Assembly: GCF_030463565.1 (NCBI RefSeq)
Contig: NC_134675.1
Coordinates: forward strand, 12,607,862-12,671,861
Source of the DNA: Pelecanus crispus
Taxonomy: Eukaryota; Chordata; Aves; Pelecaniformes; Pelecanidae
DNA: 64,000 nt
Reading direction: 5' to 3'
The notes beneath the pieces were generated by a model. It ran no database searches and was not told where the DNA came from. It saw only the letters and a program-made list of their open reading frames with translations. How positions within the stretch are numbered: the first letter of the stretch is position 1; the number at the start of each line of letters is the position of its first letter. Both the position numbers and the translations under genes were made by a program. This document shows, piece by piece, positions 23,002-35,065 of this stretch.

Positions 23002-23367
23002 TGTCCTGGTTTCGGCTGGGATAGAGTTAATTTTCTTCCTAGTAGCAGGCACAGTGCTGTGTTTTGGATTTAGTAGGAGAAGAATGCTGGTAACACACTG
23101 ATGTTTTAGTTGTTGCTGAGTACTGCTTATGCTAGTCAAGGACTTTTCAGCTTCCCATGCTCTGCCAGGTGCACAAGAAACTGTGAGGGGGCACAGCCAG
23201 AATAGTTGATCCAAACTGACCAAAGGGCTATTCCATACCACATGACGTCATGCTCAGTATATAAACTGGGGGGGGGTTGGCCGGGGAGCAGCGATCGCTG
23301 CTCGGGAACTGTCTGGGTATCGGTCGTCGGGTGGTGAGCAATTGCATTGTGCATCACTTGCTTTGTA

Positions 23368-23404
<37 letters not shown>

Positions 23405-23580
23405 TTGTTATTATTACTACTACTATTGTACTTTGTTTCACTTATTAAACTGTTCTTATCTCAACCCAGGGGTGTTTCTCACTCTTACTCTTCCAATTCT
23501 CTCCCCCATCCCACCGGGGCAGGGGGAGTGAGCGAGCGGCTGTGTGATGCTTAGTTGCTGGCTGGGGCTAAAGCACGACA
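23002..23580 (+). mobile_element. Solo LTR, ERVL-like family, with target-site duplication
   Basis: It starts TGTCCTGGTTTCGG and ends GCACGACA, flanked by CATGT (22997-23001) and CGTGT (23581-23585), which differ by one CpG-type change. It has a CRE (TGACGTCA, 23243-23250), a TATA box (TATATAAA, 23258-23265), the perfect palindrome GAGCAGCGATCGCTGCTC (23286-23303), an ATT microsatellite (about 23369-23405) and an ATTAAA poly(A) signal (23444-23449). No proviral interior follows in the same orientation. Confidence 0.92.
23243..23265 (+). promoter_or_regulatory. CRE plus TATA box in the LTR
   Basis: TGACGTCA is followed seven bases later by TATATAAA. The same pair is intact in the other plus-strand LTRs at 32562-32584 and 58451-58473. 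Confidence 0.85.
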
Positions 23581-24228
23581 CGTGTCTACTCTTCTGTACC
23601 GATATGCCCTTAAGGAGTTTAAACAGTTCAGTCTGTCTTTGAAAACATTGTGAGGTGACTTAATTACAATGTAAATGCCACTTCAGAGGGAAAATATCAC
23701 AATATAACAGCTCGGAGTTACAGTCAGGATACCACCCTTAGAAATGCAGGACACTTGCACACTATCAGCACCAGGTTAACTCTATCCAAATACAGCTACC
23801 AAAGCATGAAAAAGAAGCATAAGGCTCTGTCATGGTTTAACCCTAGCATAGGGTTTAACCCTTGATGTATACACACAGATATCATTCCCTTTGTCTGTGG
23901 GCCATCCCTCTAAAATGTCCATTGAGTTCATTTACTCCATGACTTTGGGTTACATCTGTCATCACAGTCTTTCAGAGCAGGAGAGATGGTGCGCGGTGTT
24001 GGATTGTTGCATATTGAAGCCATTTCTTGTTCCAACACAGTTTAATAAAAGTTCATTTTCATTAAGCTGGGAGATTCTTACTGTAATACCATTGATATGG
24101 CATATAGGAACCATAAAAGAGATAAGGTACAGTATTATAGAGCAATTAACATCATACCATTCAGTTCATTGGCTATTTTCACCCAAAATCAAATCCCCTT
24201 GAGGTACACATCGGAGTTCCCCATCCTC

Positions 24229-24753
24229 TCACATCACCCACCAAGTGCACCCAGGTCCTTGAGCAAAAGCAGTCCCACGAATGGGTTTGCCTTTGCCCGA
24301 GGGGGGAGTAACCCAGACTGTCTTCCCCAGCATATTTTTTCTGTGCACTACAGGGACTTTATCTCCTTCTACAGTACGTAAAAGTTTTGATTGGGCAGGG
24401 CCACCTCGACTGGCAGATCCCCTGGTGTTGACTAACCAGGTGGCTTTTGCTAAATGTGTATCCCAATGTTTGAATGTCCCACCACCCATTGCTCTCAGGG
24501 TAGTCTTTAACAGTCCATTGCATCGTTCGATTTTCCCAGAGGCTGGTGCATGACAGGGGATGTGATATACCCACTCAATGCCATGCTCTTTGGCCCAGGT
24601 GTCTATGAGGTTGTTTTTGGAAATGAGTCCCGTTGTCTGACTCGATTCTTTCTGGGGTGCCATGTTGCCACAGGACTTGCTTTTCCAGGCCCAGGATTGT
24701 GTTCCAGGTGGTTTGTGGGAGTGTGATATAATCAATCTGCCAGGCCTCCCCAT
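24229..24753 (-). pseudogene. pol: P1 pol: integrase C-terminal part
   Basis: Minus-strand frame with ASGKIERCN, which carries the catalytic Glu of the DDE triad, and the C-terminal part (HLAKATWLVNTRG, then LLGKTVWV and GPGCTWWVM). The stretch containing the second Asp is damaged and out of frame upstream. The region between this and RNase H (24754-24877) holds the rest of the core in broken frames. Confidence 0.85.
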
Positions 24754-24877
24754 ATTTATATTTCAGCCATCATCCTCCATACCACAGAGGTTTGAACCAC
24801 TTGGCTTGCTTGATTGCAGTGCATGTTTCACATTCATGAATAATCTGTGCAATACTGTCCATAGATAAGTCCACCCC

Positions 24878-25543
24878 TCAGTCACGAGCCCATCTATATG
24901 TTGCATCTCTTCCTTGATGGCCTGAGGCTTCATGGGCCCACCAGGCTATAAATAATTCACCCTGATGTTGCCAGTCCAGATCCACCTGAGCCACTTCAAT
25001 CTTAGCAGCCTGATCCACCTGCTGGTTGTTTTGATGTTCTTCAGGGGCCTGACTCTTGGGTACATGAGCATCTACATGATGAACTTTTACAACCAGGTTC
25101 TCTACCCAGGCAGCAATATCTTGCCACAATGCGGCGGCCCAGATGGGTTTGCCTCTGTGCTGCCAGTTGCTTTGCTTCCATTGCTGCAGCCACCCCCACA
25201 GGGCATTTGCCACCATCCATGAGTCAGTATGGAGATAAAGGACTGGCCACTTTTCTGGTTCAGCAATATCTAAAGCCAGCTGGATAGCTTTCACCTCTGC
25301 AAACTGACTCGACTCCCCTTCTCCTTCAGCAGTTTCTGCGACTTGTCGTATAGGACTCCAGACAGCAGCTTTCCACCTCTGATGCTTTCCCACAAGACAA
25401 CAGGACCCATCAGTGAACAGGGCATATTGCTTCTCATTTTCTGGCAATTTATTATACAGTGGGGCATCCTCGGCATGTGTCACCTCCTCCTCTGGTGATA
25501 TTCCAAAACTTTTGCCTTCTGGCCAGTCCACGATCACTTCCAA
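24878..25543 (-). pseudogene. pol: P1 pol: RNase H and integrase zinc-finger start
   Basis: The 221-residue frame shows the RNase H acidic residues in order: LFTDGSC (Asp), QFAEVKAIQLAL (Glu) and LYLHTDSWMVANAL (Asp), then VHHVDAHVP. It ends in the first half of the HHCC zinc-binding domain (HEASGHQGRDATYRWARD). A TGA at about 24875-24877 stops it inside that domain. The sequence matches 33968-34633 in P2 at nearly every residue. Confidence 0.9.
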
Positions 25544-25726
25544 GATTCCTGGGCGACTGGGGTTTCCTATTCAAACCCCTTGTGTGATTAGTGCAACCCT
25601 CTTACTCCACGTAGCATCAGTTGCATGATGTGGAGAGGGGACCCTCCCTTTGAACATCCAGCCCAGCACCGGCAGTCGGGGGGCCAGCAGGAGCTGTGCT
25701 TCAGTACCAACCACTTCTGAAGCAGC

Positions 25727-26085
25727 TCAAACCCCTTCATATGCTGCCAGTATCTCTTTCTCAGTTGGAGTATAGCGGGCTTCGGATCCTCTGTATCCCC
25801 GACTCCAAAACCCTAGGGGTCGACCTCGAGTCTCCCCTGGTGCTTTCTGCCAGAGGCTCCAGGTAGGGTCATTCTCCCCAGCTGCGGTGTAGAGCACATT
25901 TCTAATATCCTGCCCTGTCTGGACTGGCCCAAGGGCTACTGCATGAACTATCTCCCATTTAATTTGTTCAAAGGGTTGTTGTTGCTCAGGGCCCCATTTG
26001 AAATCGTTCTTCTTCTGGGTCACTTGATAGAGAGAGCTTACCATCAGACTCTAATTTGGAATATGCATTCTCCAAAAACCCACAA
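25727..26085 (-). pseudogene. pol: P1 pol: RT thumb/connection, fused to gag-leader sequence
   Basis: It reads YQVTQKKNDFKWGPEQQ followed by WSLWQKAPGETRGRPLGFWS, the connection region before RNase H in ERVL-type pol. Upstream, the GFWRMHIPN segment is preceded directly by gag-leader residues (NFEYPWDV) at about 26086, so an internal deletion has joined the two genes in frame. The RT catalytic region is gone. Confidence 0.85.
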
Positions 26086-26270
26086 CATCCCAAGGATATT
26101 CAAAATTCTCAACAGCTGTTGTAACTAGGCTGAAGGAGAAAGGGATGGTGACGGAGTGGGGAAAAGCATTACCACAGAATAAATGATTGAGTTTTTCAAG
26201 AAATTTGTACTTCTCTGAATCTGGATACCCACTTCCATATAGAAAAATAGATGGACACAATAGGGGAAAC

Positions 26271-28409
26271 TAGGCTTTGACTACCTGAAGTGCCTGAAGC
26301 CCAGTTTAGGCAGAACTGAGTCTTTGATCTTAAAGTTCTGTTTCCCAAACTGGTGAAGACCAGAGCCTCAGGAAAAGTTGGAAATTACTTAGAAAAGTAA
26401 AAAAATTCCTTTAAGGATTGCATGCATGTGATACACATTAACCATTTGCAGCTTATAGCTTGAAAGGGTGCTTTATTTTGTTTTGGTACAGATTCAGTCC
26501 AGTTCACAGAGAACACATTAATTAATACATATCTTCACTTTGTAGGAGAAATGGGCATGAACACATGAGCACTCAGTCACCAGCCTTTCATAGCTAATTT
26601 ATGCAATATTTGCCTCTAAAGCACACAGGTTTCACTAACATCCCATATAGGAGCACTGTAACATCATCTCTAGAAACACAGGAGAGGAGGATGTAAAATT
26701 ATATATATACTGCTTGTGGATTTATCTTTCAGAATCATGTTTTTGACATTAACTTGCAAGTTTGTTTTAAAAGAATGAGTCCCTGAATAATCTATGTTCT
26801 TCCTTGAGGCACAGGTTCAAGTTCAGGCTATGATAGCAATCTTCACTTTAAGCAGCCATGGAGAGCTGAGGACTCGGAGCAGCCAAAACTGTCTTAAAAC
26901 CAGGTCTCCAGGTCTCTGTGAGCTGCAGTAACAGCTAATAGGAAAAAGGGTACCTGAATCTCAGCAGAACAGTCTCCCATGTTTAATCATTTTATTAGAA
27001 CCTGAAATAGCAACGAAGGCAAGGATGTTTGCTAAATCAGTCCCTGTTAACCTACCAAACTTACCTTCATTGTTAGATATAAGGTCTGGTAGCACTCATG
27101 AGACTTTGGGTTTTTTTAAAGCACAACATAGGACTCAAGACTCCAAAAGCTCATCTATTTCCTTTGCAAATCCAGGCTTATGCCAGGTGGTCTAGCAAAA
27201 GATACTGTCACTCTTCACAAACCCTTCGTTACTTACATCAAAATTCTTTGATACACCCAATACAAACTCTCCCCATCACAGACAGAGGTTCTATCTTTAA
27301 ACAAAATAAAGCTGATAAATACTGTAGGCAGTTATCTTCTACGTGGAAAAAAAAAAAACACCAAACAAAAACCACCAAAACAAAACAACAAACCCTCTCT
27401 CTGGAAGGGATTAAAGAAGGGTGACTTTTTTTTTTAAAACCATGCTGGCTGTAAGGGTGACAAAAACCCAATATCCTCCACAATATAACATGAAACCAGC
27501 AGGAACATGAAAAATACTGACAGAATGAAGATGAGAGGACAGAAAAGGGACTATGAAAGATACTTTCAGTCTGAAGCATGTTTCAAGTAGCTCAGATTTT
27601 CAAACATATTTTAAAAGTTTTGTGCACTCAACTTGCTCCTGAATACTCCACTATTTTTTCTGACTTTTCCACCTAATTACTTTTCTCTCCTCTCAAAGAG
27701 CAACAGAAAATGAGAAAACAGATCACAGGAGAGAGAGACAATGAAAGCAGTGAGTTAGCATATACTATCAAGTACAAAGTATTCTGTAAGCTGTCAAATA
27801 TAAGAGCAAAATAGCAACTTTCATTTTCCCTCCACTTAAAGCAATCATGTTTTGAAAATGTTTAAAAGAAAATGTCCAAAGTTCATGCCCAAGCTCCTCA
27901 AAGTTTTAAACACAGCATCTTACAACTGGGAGAACACCGTTTATCTTTTTATTTGTAAACCAAAGTTTGAAATACCTTATAATATACTTTTAATTTAATT
28001 TTTCTAAAGAAACATCATTTAAGAACTGAAACAAGTGTGCCACTAAATGTTAAGGACCATATTTTAAACCCCTTTATTAAAAATGGCTATATAGGTATGA
28101 TGAATTTAAGTTGTATTTTAAAACTAAGTGCAAAATTGGAAGTCCAGTCACAGATGATGCTGTAGAGTTGTGCTCAAGATAGAAGGGGTCTACCCATGGC
28201 AGGTACAGCTGCACACTCATAAGCTAACTCAGTCTGTCTCAGCCATGAATCCTGCAGATCTGAGTGACACTGCTGATTAGGTCAGTTTCATCTACTTAAT
28301 ATAAACTCTCCCTTTCTAATAAGAAGGATATTAACTAAAGCTTTCAGTTAAGCAATAAAACCTTTCTAATTAGCAACAAAAAATAAAAATTACATGCTTG
28401 CTGTTTCAG
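26271..28409. other. Region downstream of GOLPH3, no gene recognised
   Basis: AT-rich sequence with C/A-rich low complexity near 27350-27400. No coding motif was recognised. Longer GOLPH3 3' UTR isoforms could extend into it. Confidence 0.45.
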
Positions 28410-29972
28410 GCACTTTTAAGATCATAGTTTATTTACTGTAGGTAAAAAGCTAGTATACAGATTAAGGGATCCCTTAAATTTCAACTCTACAGTTATATAC
28501 CATCTAGTATTCTTGCTCTGAATATTAACCAAAAAAAACTTTCTAAACACCTGTAAGCCCCACTATAAATCTTCATTGTTATGAGGAAAAAAAAATATAA
28601 ATCAATGCTTAATTTGTTCAATGCATAATATTTACACTGTGAAACCAATGGGAGATAACAAGCAATGGCAAAGAGGCAATACATTTTTAAAAGCCAAAGT
28701 TTTATATATATTTTTTTTTTACAAGAGTGTGCTAATCAGCATAATTGTATATAAAAAATTAAAATATAGCAGAGCGTCCCATTACAGAAATTTTAATCAT
28801 CTGAACTGCAGTCATTACTTGCTAACCATTTACATGCAACACCTGCTAGGACTGACTTTTTGTTTTTAAAGTGTAAAATAGATTACAAAGTTTGAGACAA
28901 ATGTTAATTTGCGTACAAACAAAGTTAAAAAGTGCACTCAAGAATTGTACTGGTCACAAGCCTCTTCTATACAAGAGGGGGAAAAAAAAAAGAAAAAAAA
29001 GTACAAACGATGATAGAAAGTAGTCTCTTTCTATACACTAATTATTAAAGGCAATGCATAGACTGAGAATACCTGGATGGCAAACTCTGTAGACACTGGA
29101 AACAAACAGCTTTCACATACATGCTCTTTATAGGAGGCCTTTCTTTCCATCAAATGGCAATGGCTGATAGCAAATAAGGGGCACCAGGTGTACAACTATG
29201 TAGATCTTGCAAAATACTAAGATGGGGCAGTAGTTAATATACAATTTGAACTATATATACAATATAATGGAATGTATCCCATCCCAAAACTGTTTTATGA
29301 AACAATTGGACCTTTCTACATTAGCCTTACAACTCAGCTATCGTTCTAATGAAAACATAAGTGTACAAGAGACTTTTCATGTAAAATTTACAGGGCATTT
29401 TACAGGAACTATTGACAAAGCTGCTTAATGGCATTTCTGCTTTTAAAGTAAATTTGTTAGATATAATTGAAACAATATCTGTGTTTAAAATGTCCTGACA
29501 GACACTTCAACATGGAGCTTTGGTGATTTTAAAAGGCCCTTTTTCAGTCTGTTATGAATTGTACTGCAGAAGTATTGATGCATGCACACATCTGTGTCAG
29601 CTGAGACTAGTGATCCAACTGCATGCACATTTCCTCCTTGAGGTACTTTCCATGTTAAACCACTTCAATAACAGTAAGATGAAAAACAGATTAAACGAAG
29701 TATTTCAGATAACTCAAACTGAATACAAAATAGAATGCCAATATGGCAGTAAACCCTTTTTCTGTTGTTTTTTAACAGGAAGGTCTCTTGTACCAGCAGA
29801 ATCCTGTATACGGATACACAGAGAAGGAGGGAACACACCACTTATAATTCCCATTAAACAAGAGCTGATTCATCATGTGAGAAGGTACAAATTACAGAAA
29901 ACATGAATAGTCAATAGAAGAGAAACAACTGGTTTACATGAAAGAAGAGAGAACACTGCAGTCTGAACGCAG
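28410..29972 (-). other. GOLPH3: GOLPH3 3' UTR (predicted)
   Basis: AT-rich sequence running from the GOLPH3 stop codon to the first downstream AATAAA on the minus strand (28428-28433). This gives about 1.56 kb, close to what I know for mammalian GOLPH3. The cleavage site is placed about 20 bases past the signal and is an estimate. Confidence 0.7.
28428..28433 (-). terminator. GOLPH3: Poly(A) signal AATAAA, GOLPH3
   Basis: First canonical AATAAA on the minus strand after the stop codon (TTTATT on the plus strand). Confidence 0.65.
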
Positions 29973-30524
<552 letters not shown>

Positions 30525-30678
30525 TCATGTCAGCATTTCTCTGACCTACCCAGACATATGCACAGAGGCAGAGACCATAATAGCCTCTTTGAGGAGTTTC
30601 AGTGTACATTTAAAGTTTGGATGAAATGCTAGCTAAGCCATGTCTTGATTAGGGATATGACAAATAAGCACTCTTATC

Positions 30679-30820
30679 ACAGAATCATAGAATCGTTTAG
30701 GTTGGAAAAGACCTTTAAGATCATCCAGTCCAACCATTAACCTACACTACCAAGTCTACTCTAAACTAATCAAGGGTAGACTAGACTAAACCATGTCCCG
30801 AAGTGCCACATCTACCCGTT
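30679..30820 (-). mobile_element. CR1 LINE 3' fragment
   Basis: About 140 bp of CR1 3' end on the minus strand, with the same short-linker tail form as 13650-13766. It breaks off in the 5' direction at TACCCGTT and is followed by A-rich and C-rich tracts. Confidence 0.9.
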
Positions 30821-31806
30821 TGTACTGAAGGAAAAGAGAAAAAAAAAAAAAAGGACCCCCCCCCCCCCCCCGCCAAAACCAAAAAAACAAACCACCAAAC
30901 AAAACACCACACACAGTCATGAAGAAAGAGTTGATAAAAACAAAAATAAGCATCTCCTCCAATCTTGTCCATTTGTCTACTTCCAGCCTTTTATCAATTC
31001 AGAAGCTGGAAGAAGTGTCATTGCCATTCTTTCTGCTAGAGACAAGCTAATACACACTTACCCTATATGTCCCCCTCGCTTCTCTATTTCTTCAGGTTTA
31101 CATTCTTCTCTCCCTTCCTGCCCCCACCAGGTGAAAGTGACATGCACTGTGTGAATGTGGGTGTGTGCATTACACACAGGCACATGTTGGGCAGGGGCTT
31201 TGATGTTTCTATAAAAATTATTTCTAATGTTTTTTTGTTAAGGCAGGAGAACTGGGCACTTCAGAGTGTGTGAGCTTAGAGGAGGGAATTTTAAAAGCAC
31301 AAAATCAGCATCAACAGCTACTGAGAAAGCTAAAGTTGCTAAGCACTGAGAAATCCATCTTTGCTTAAGAGTTTACTTAACAAGCTAAAACTTTAGGTCC
31401 AGCCTACCTAAGTATTTATTGTAAGGATTAAAATCCCCTCCTGATATAAAAGAGCCTATGCATTTTAAGAGGCGAGGGAAGAAACAGCATAAAGTATTTC
31501 TTACATAGATGTTTTTTTTTTCCCATAAATGATGTGAGAATTTATATATCAGAAAACTTTTTTAAAAAATCATTGGTTAATGAATAATAACACACAGATT
31601 ACTTTAAGGTTTCTCCCACTGTGACTGAAGGTGACGTACACTGTAACCAAATAGCAGACAAGTAAACAATGAGGTGACACGAACTGCATAGTGAAAGGTA
31701 GAGAACGTACCCAGGCCTGAACTCCACAAGTCCCTGTAGGAATTACATTCTCATTGAATGCAGTTCCCCAGCTTGACCATGAATGAAATTAAGCTATCAC
31801 AAACGC

Positions 31807-31829
31807 GGGGGGGGGGGGGGGGGGGGGGG
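31807..31829. repeat. G23 homopolymer
   Basis: An uninterrupted run of 23 G, preceded by ACGC. A C16 run lies at 30856-30871. The true lengths may be unreliable in an assembly. Confidence 0.9.
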
Positions 31830-32321
31830 AAGTCGTCTCCTTACAGTGTTTCACAGGGCAAAGGTAATTTCTTAGATGTTTCTAAATTTGTTACGTAGAT
31901 GTGGCTATACGATAATAAAAATCAGTACTGTGGTGACACCTTGTGACCAATCTCCTCAATTACACAGGCACTTGCTTGTTCAAACACACAGCTGTTTGTT
32001 ACAGCTACAGGAAGACCTAACATTTTGATCCAAACTTCTGTATTCCCTATACCTGCTTGCCTTAGAGGCCATCACATAAACAAGATCAGCCTGGCAAACA
32101 TCGTCTTAAATGTGCATATAAATATTTCCATGATGGCTCTGAATACTAACTCCAAGCAGCATTCTTTGCATCACTGATAATTATGGATAGCTATTTTCCA
32201 GGATCAGGCCCTACAGCAAAATTCTAAGAGATTATCAAAAACCCAAAAAAGAACACCAAAATATTTTTCTTCAAAGTGCAGTTCTCTAAACCATGGGAAA
32301 TGCAAAGAACTCTAATACCAT

Positions 32322-32875
32322 TGTCCTGGTTTCGGCTGGGATAGTTAATTTTCTTCCTAGTAGCAGGCACAGTGCTGTGTTTTGGATTTAGGATGAGAAG
32401 AATGCTGATAACACACTGATGTTTTTGGTTGTTGCTAAGTATGGCTTATGCTAGTCAAGGACTTTTCAGCTTCCCATGCTCTGCCAGGTAAAAAAAAACC
32501 TGGGAGGGGGCACAGCCAAGACAGTTGATCCAAACTGACCAAAGGGCTATTCCATACCATATGACGTCATGCTCAGTATATAAACTGGGGGGAGTTGGCT
32601 GGAGAGCAGCAATCACTGCTCAGGAACTGGCTGGGTATCGGTCGGCAGGTGGTGAGCAATTGCATTGTGCATCACTTGCTTTGTGTATTATTATTATCAT
32701 TACTATTATTATCATTACTATTTTACTTTATTTCAATTATTAAACTGTTCTTATCTCAACCCAGGAGTGTTTCTCACTCTTACTCCTCCAATTCTCTCCC
32801 CCATCCCATCGGGGTAGGGGGAGTGAGTGAGCGGCTGCGTGGTGCTTAGTTGCTGGCTGGGGCTAAACCACGACA
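32322..32875 (+). mobile_element. ERVL-like LTR in plus orientation at the 3' side of minus-strand provirus P2
   Basis: TGTCCTGG start and CACGACA end. CRE is at 32562-32569 and TATATAAA at 32577-32584, both intact; the downstream palindrome is decayed here. Proviral interior follows within about 15 bp but in the opposite orientation. No duplication flanks this LTR alone (ACCAT before, GTCTC after). ACCAT does resemble ACTAT at 38833-38837, after the 5' LTR of P2. Confidence 0.9.
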
Positions 32876-33357
32876 GTCTCACGACAGGAGTATATCCACC
32901 CCTTATTCTGTACCATCTACATCAATCACAGGCCCTACCCTTCCCAATGTGTTCTAATTGGTCACCACCACTTTCCCTATCTTGATATATACACACAGAT
33001 ATCATTCCCTTTGTCTGTGGGCCATCCCTCCAAAATGTCCACAGAGTTCATTTAGTCCATGACTTGGGGTTCAATCTGTCATCACAGTCTTTCAGGGCAG
33101 GAGAGATGGTGCGTGGTGTTGGATTGTTGCATGCTGAAGCCAGTTCCAACACTACTGCACTTTGCTCGGTTTCATCACAGTTCATCTTCATGAAGCTGGG
33201 CAATTCTTACTGTAATACCATTGATGTGGCATATAGGAACCATAAAAGAGATGACATACAGCATTATATAGAAATTAACATCATACCATTCAGTTCATTG
33301 GCTATTTTCACCCAAAATCGAATCCCCTTGAGGTACACATCGGACTTCCCCATCCTC

Positions 33358-33964
33358 TCACATCACCCACCAAGTGCACCCAGGTCCTTGAGCAAAAGCA
33401 ATCCCACAAATGGATTTGCCTTTGCCCGAGGGGGGAGTAACCCAGACTGTCTTCCCCAGCATATTTTTTATGTGCACTACAGGGACTTTATCTCCTTCTA
33501 CAGTACGTAAAAGTTTTGATTGGGCAGGGCCACCTCGACTGGCAAATCCCCTGGTGTTGACTAACCAGGTGGCTTTTGCTAAATGTGTATCCCAATGTGT
33601 ATCCCAGGTGTCTATGAGGTTGTTTTTGGAAATGAGTCCCATAGTCTGACTCGATTCTTTCTGGGGTGCCACGTTGCCACAGGCCTTGCTTTTCCAGGCC
33701 CAGGATGGTGTTCCGGGCGGTGGCATGGGGCACGGGATATGTTTCCAGCCATTCGGTGGTTGCTTCCACCATGGCGAGCACATAGCGCTTGCCTTGGCGG
33801 GTTCGTGGGAGTGTGATATAATCAATCTGCCAGGCCTCCCCATATTTATATTTCAGCCATTGCCCACCATACCAGAGAGGTTTGAACTGCTTGGCTTGCT
33901 TGATTGCAGCGCATGTTTCACATTCATGGATAACATGTGCAGTACTGTCCATAGATAAGTCCAC
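33358..33964 (-). pseudogene. pol: P2 pol: integrase with a deletion through the catalytic core
   Basis: The first part reads CETCAAIKQAK (zinc-domain cysteines), then AWQIDYITL (first Asp) and ERIESDYGTHF (second Asp). About 130 bp present in P1 (24470-24600) are then missing, and AATGTGTATCCC is duplicated at the junction (about 33583-33606). The lost segment carries the catalytic Glu (KIER in P1). The C-terminal domain follows in another frame. Confidence 0.88.
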
Positions 33965-33967
33965 CCC

Positions 33968-34633
33968 TCAGTCACGAGCCCATCTATATGTTGCATCTCT
34001 TCCTTGATGGCCTGAGGCTTCATGGGCCCACCAGGCTATAAATAATTCACCCTGATGTTGCCAGTCCAGATCCACCTGAGCCACTTCAATCTTAGCAGCC
34101 TGATCCACCTGCTGGTTGTTTTGATGTTCTTCAGGGGCCTGACTCTTGGGTACATGAGCATCTACATGATGAACTTTTACAACCAGGTTCTCTACCCGGG
34201 CAGCAATATCTTGACACAACAGGGCAGCCCAGATGGGTTTGCCTCTGCGCTGCCAGTTGCTCTGCCTGCATTGCTGCAGCCACCCCCACAGGGCATTTGC
34301 CACCATCCATGAGTCAGTATGGAGATAAAGGACTGGCCACTTTTCTGGTTCAGCAATATCTAAAGCCAGCTGGATAGCTTTCACCTCTGCAAACTGACTC
34401 GACTCCCCTTCTCCTTCAGCAGTTTCTGCGACTTGTCGTATAGGACTCCAGACAGCAGCTTTCCACCTCTGATGCTTTCCCACAAGACAACAGGACCCAT
34501 CAGTGAAAAGGGCATATTGCTTCTCATTTTCTGGCAATTTATTATACAGTGGGGCCTCCTCGGCATGTGTCACCTCCTCCTCTGGTGATATTCTGAAGTT
34601 TTTGCCTTCTGGCCAGTCCATGATCACTTCCAA
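33968..34633 (-). pseudogene. pol: P2 pol: RNase H and start of integrase zinc domain
   Basis: The same 221-residue frame as in P1, with the acidic residues in LFTDGSC, QFAEVKAIQ and LHTDSWMV. It stops at the same place, inside the HHCC domain after RWARD. Between this and RT (34634-35065) the connection region is readable in broken frames. Confidence 0.9.
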
Positions 34634-35065
34634 GATTCCTGGGCAACTGGGGTTTCCTATTCAAACCCCTTGTGTGATTAGTGCAACCCTCTTACTCCAC
34701 GTAGCATCAGTTGCATGATGTGGAGAGGGGACCCTCCCTTTGAACATCCAGCCCAGCACCGGCAGTCGGGGGGCCAGCAGGAGCTGTGCTTCAGTACCAA
34801 CCACTTCTGAAGCAGCTCAAACCCCTTCATATGCTGCCAGTATCTCTTTCTCAGTTGGAGTATAGCGGGCTTCGGATCCTCTGTATCCCCGACTCCAAAA
34901 CCCTAGGGGTCGACCTCGAGTCTCCCCTGGTGCTTTCTGCCAGAGGCTCCAGGTAGGGTCATTCTCCCCAGCTGCGGTGTAGAGCACATTTTTAATATCC
35001 TGCCCTGTCTGGACTGGCCCAAGGGCTACTGCATGAACTATCTCCCATTTAATTTGTTCAAAGGC

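Larger units (their letters stand above)
23828..26270 (-). mobile_element. Provirus P1: ERVL-like, large internal deletion, both LTRs missing or nearly so
   Basis: Minus-strand proviral interior. At its 3' side only about 20 bp of LTR remain (TGTCATGGTTTAACCC at 23828). Then come the 3' end of pol, integrase, RNase H and part of RT. At about 26086 the sequence jumps to the gag/leader region (similar to 58011-58070), deleting most of RT, protease and gag. No 5' LTR or primer-binding site was found, and the 5' boundary is approximate. Over pol it is nearly identical to P2. Confidence 0.88.

Noticed and set aside
23369..23425. ATT/TTA arrays and the leucine/isoleucine-rich frames they create (also at 32695, 53396, 54618, 58580) as membrane proteins
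   Set aside because: They are microsatellites inside LTRs; the frames begin and end within the LTR.
5072..28400. Exons of PDZD2, the GOLPH3 neighbour in mammals
   Set aside because: I looked for PDZ-like coding segments on the plus strand and saw none.
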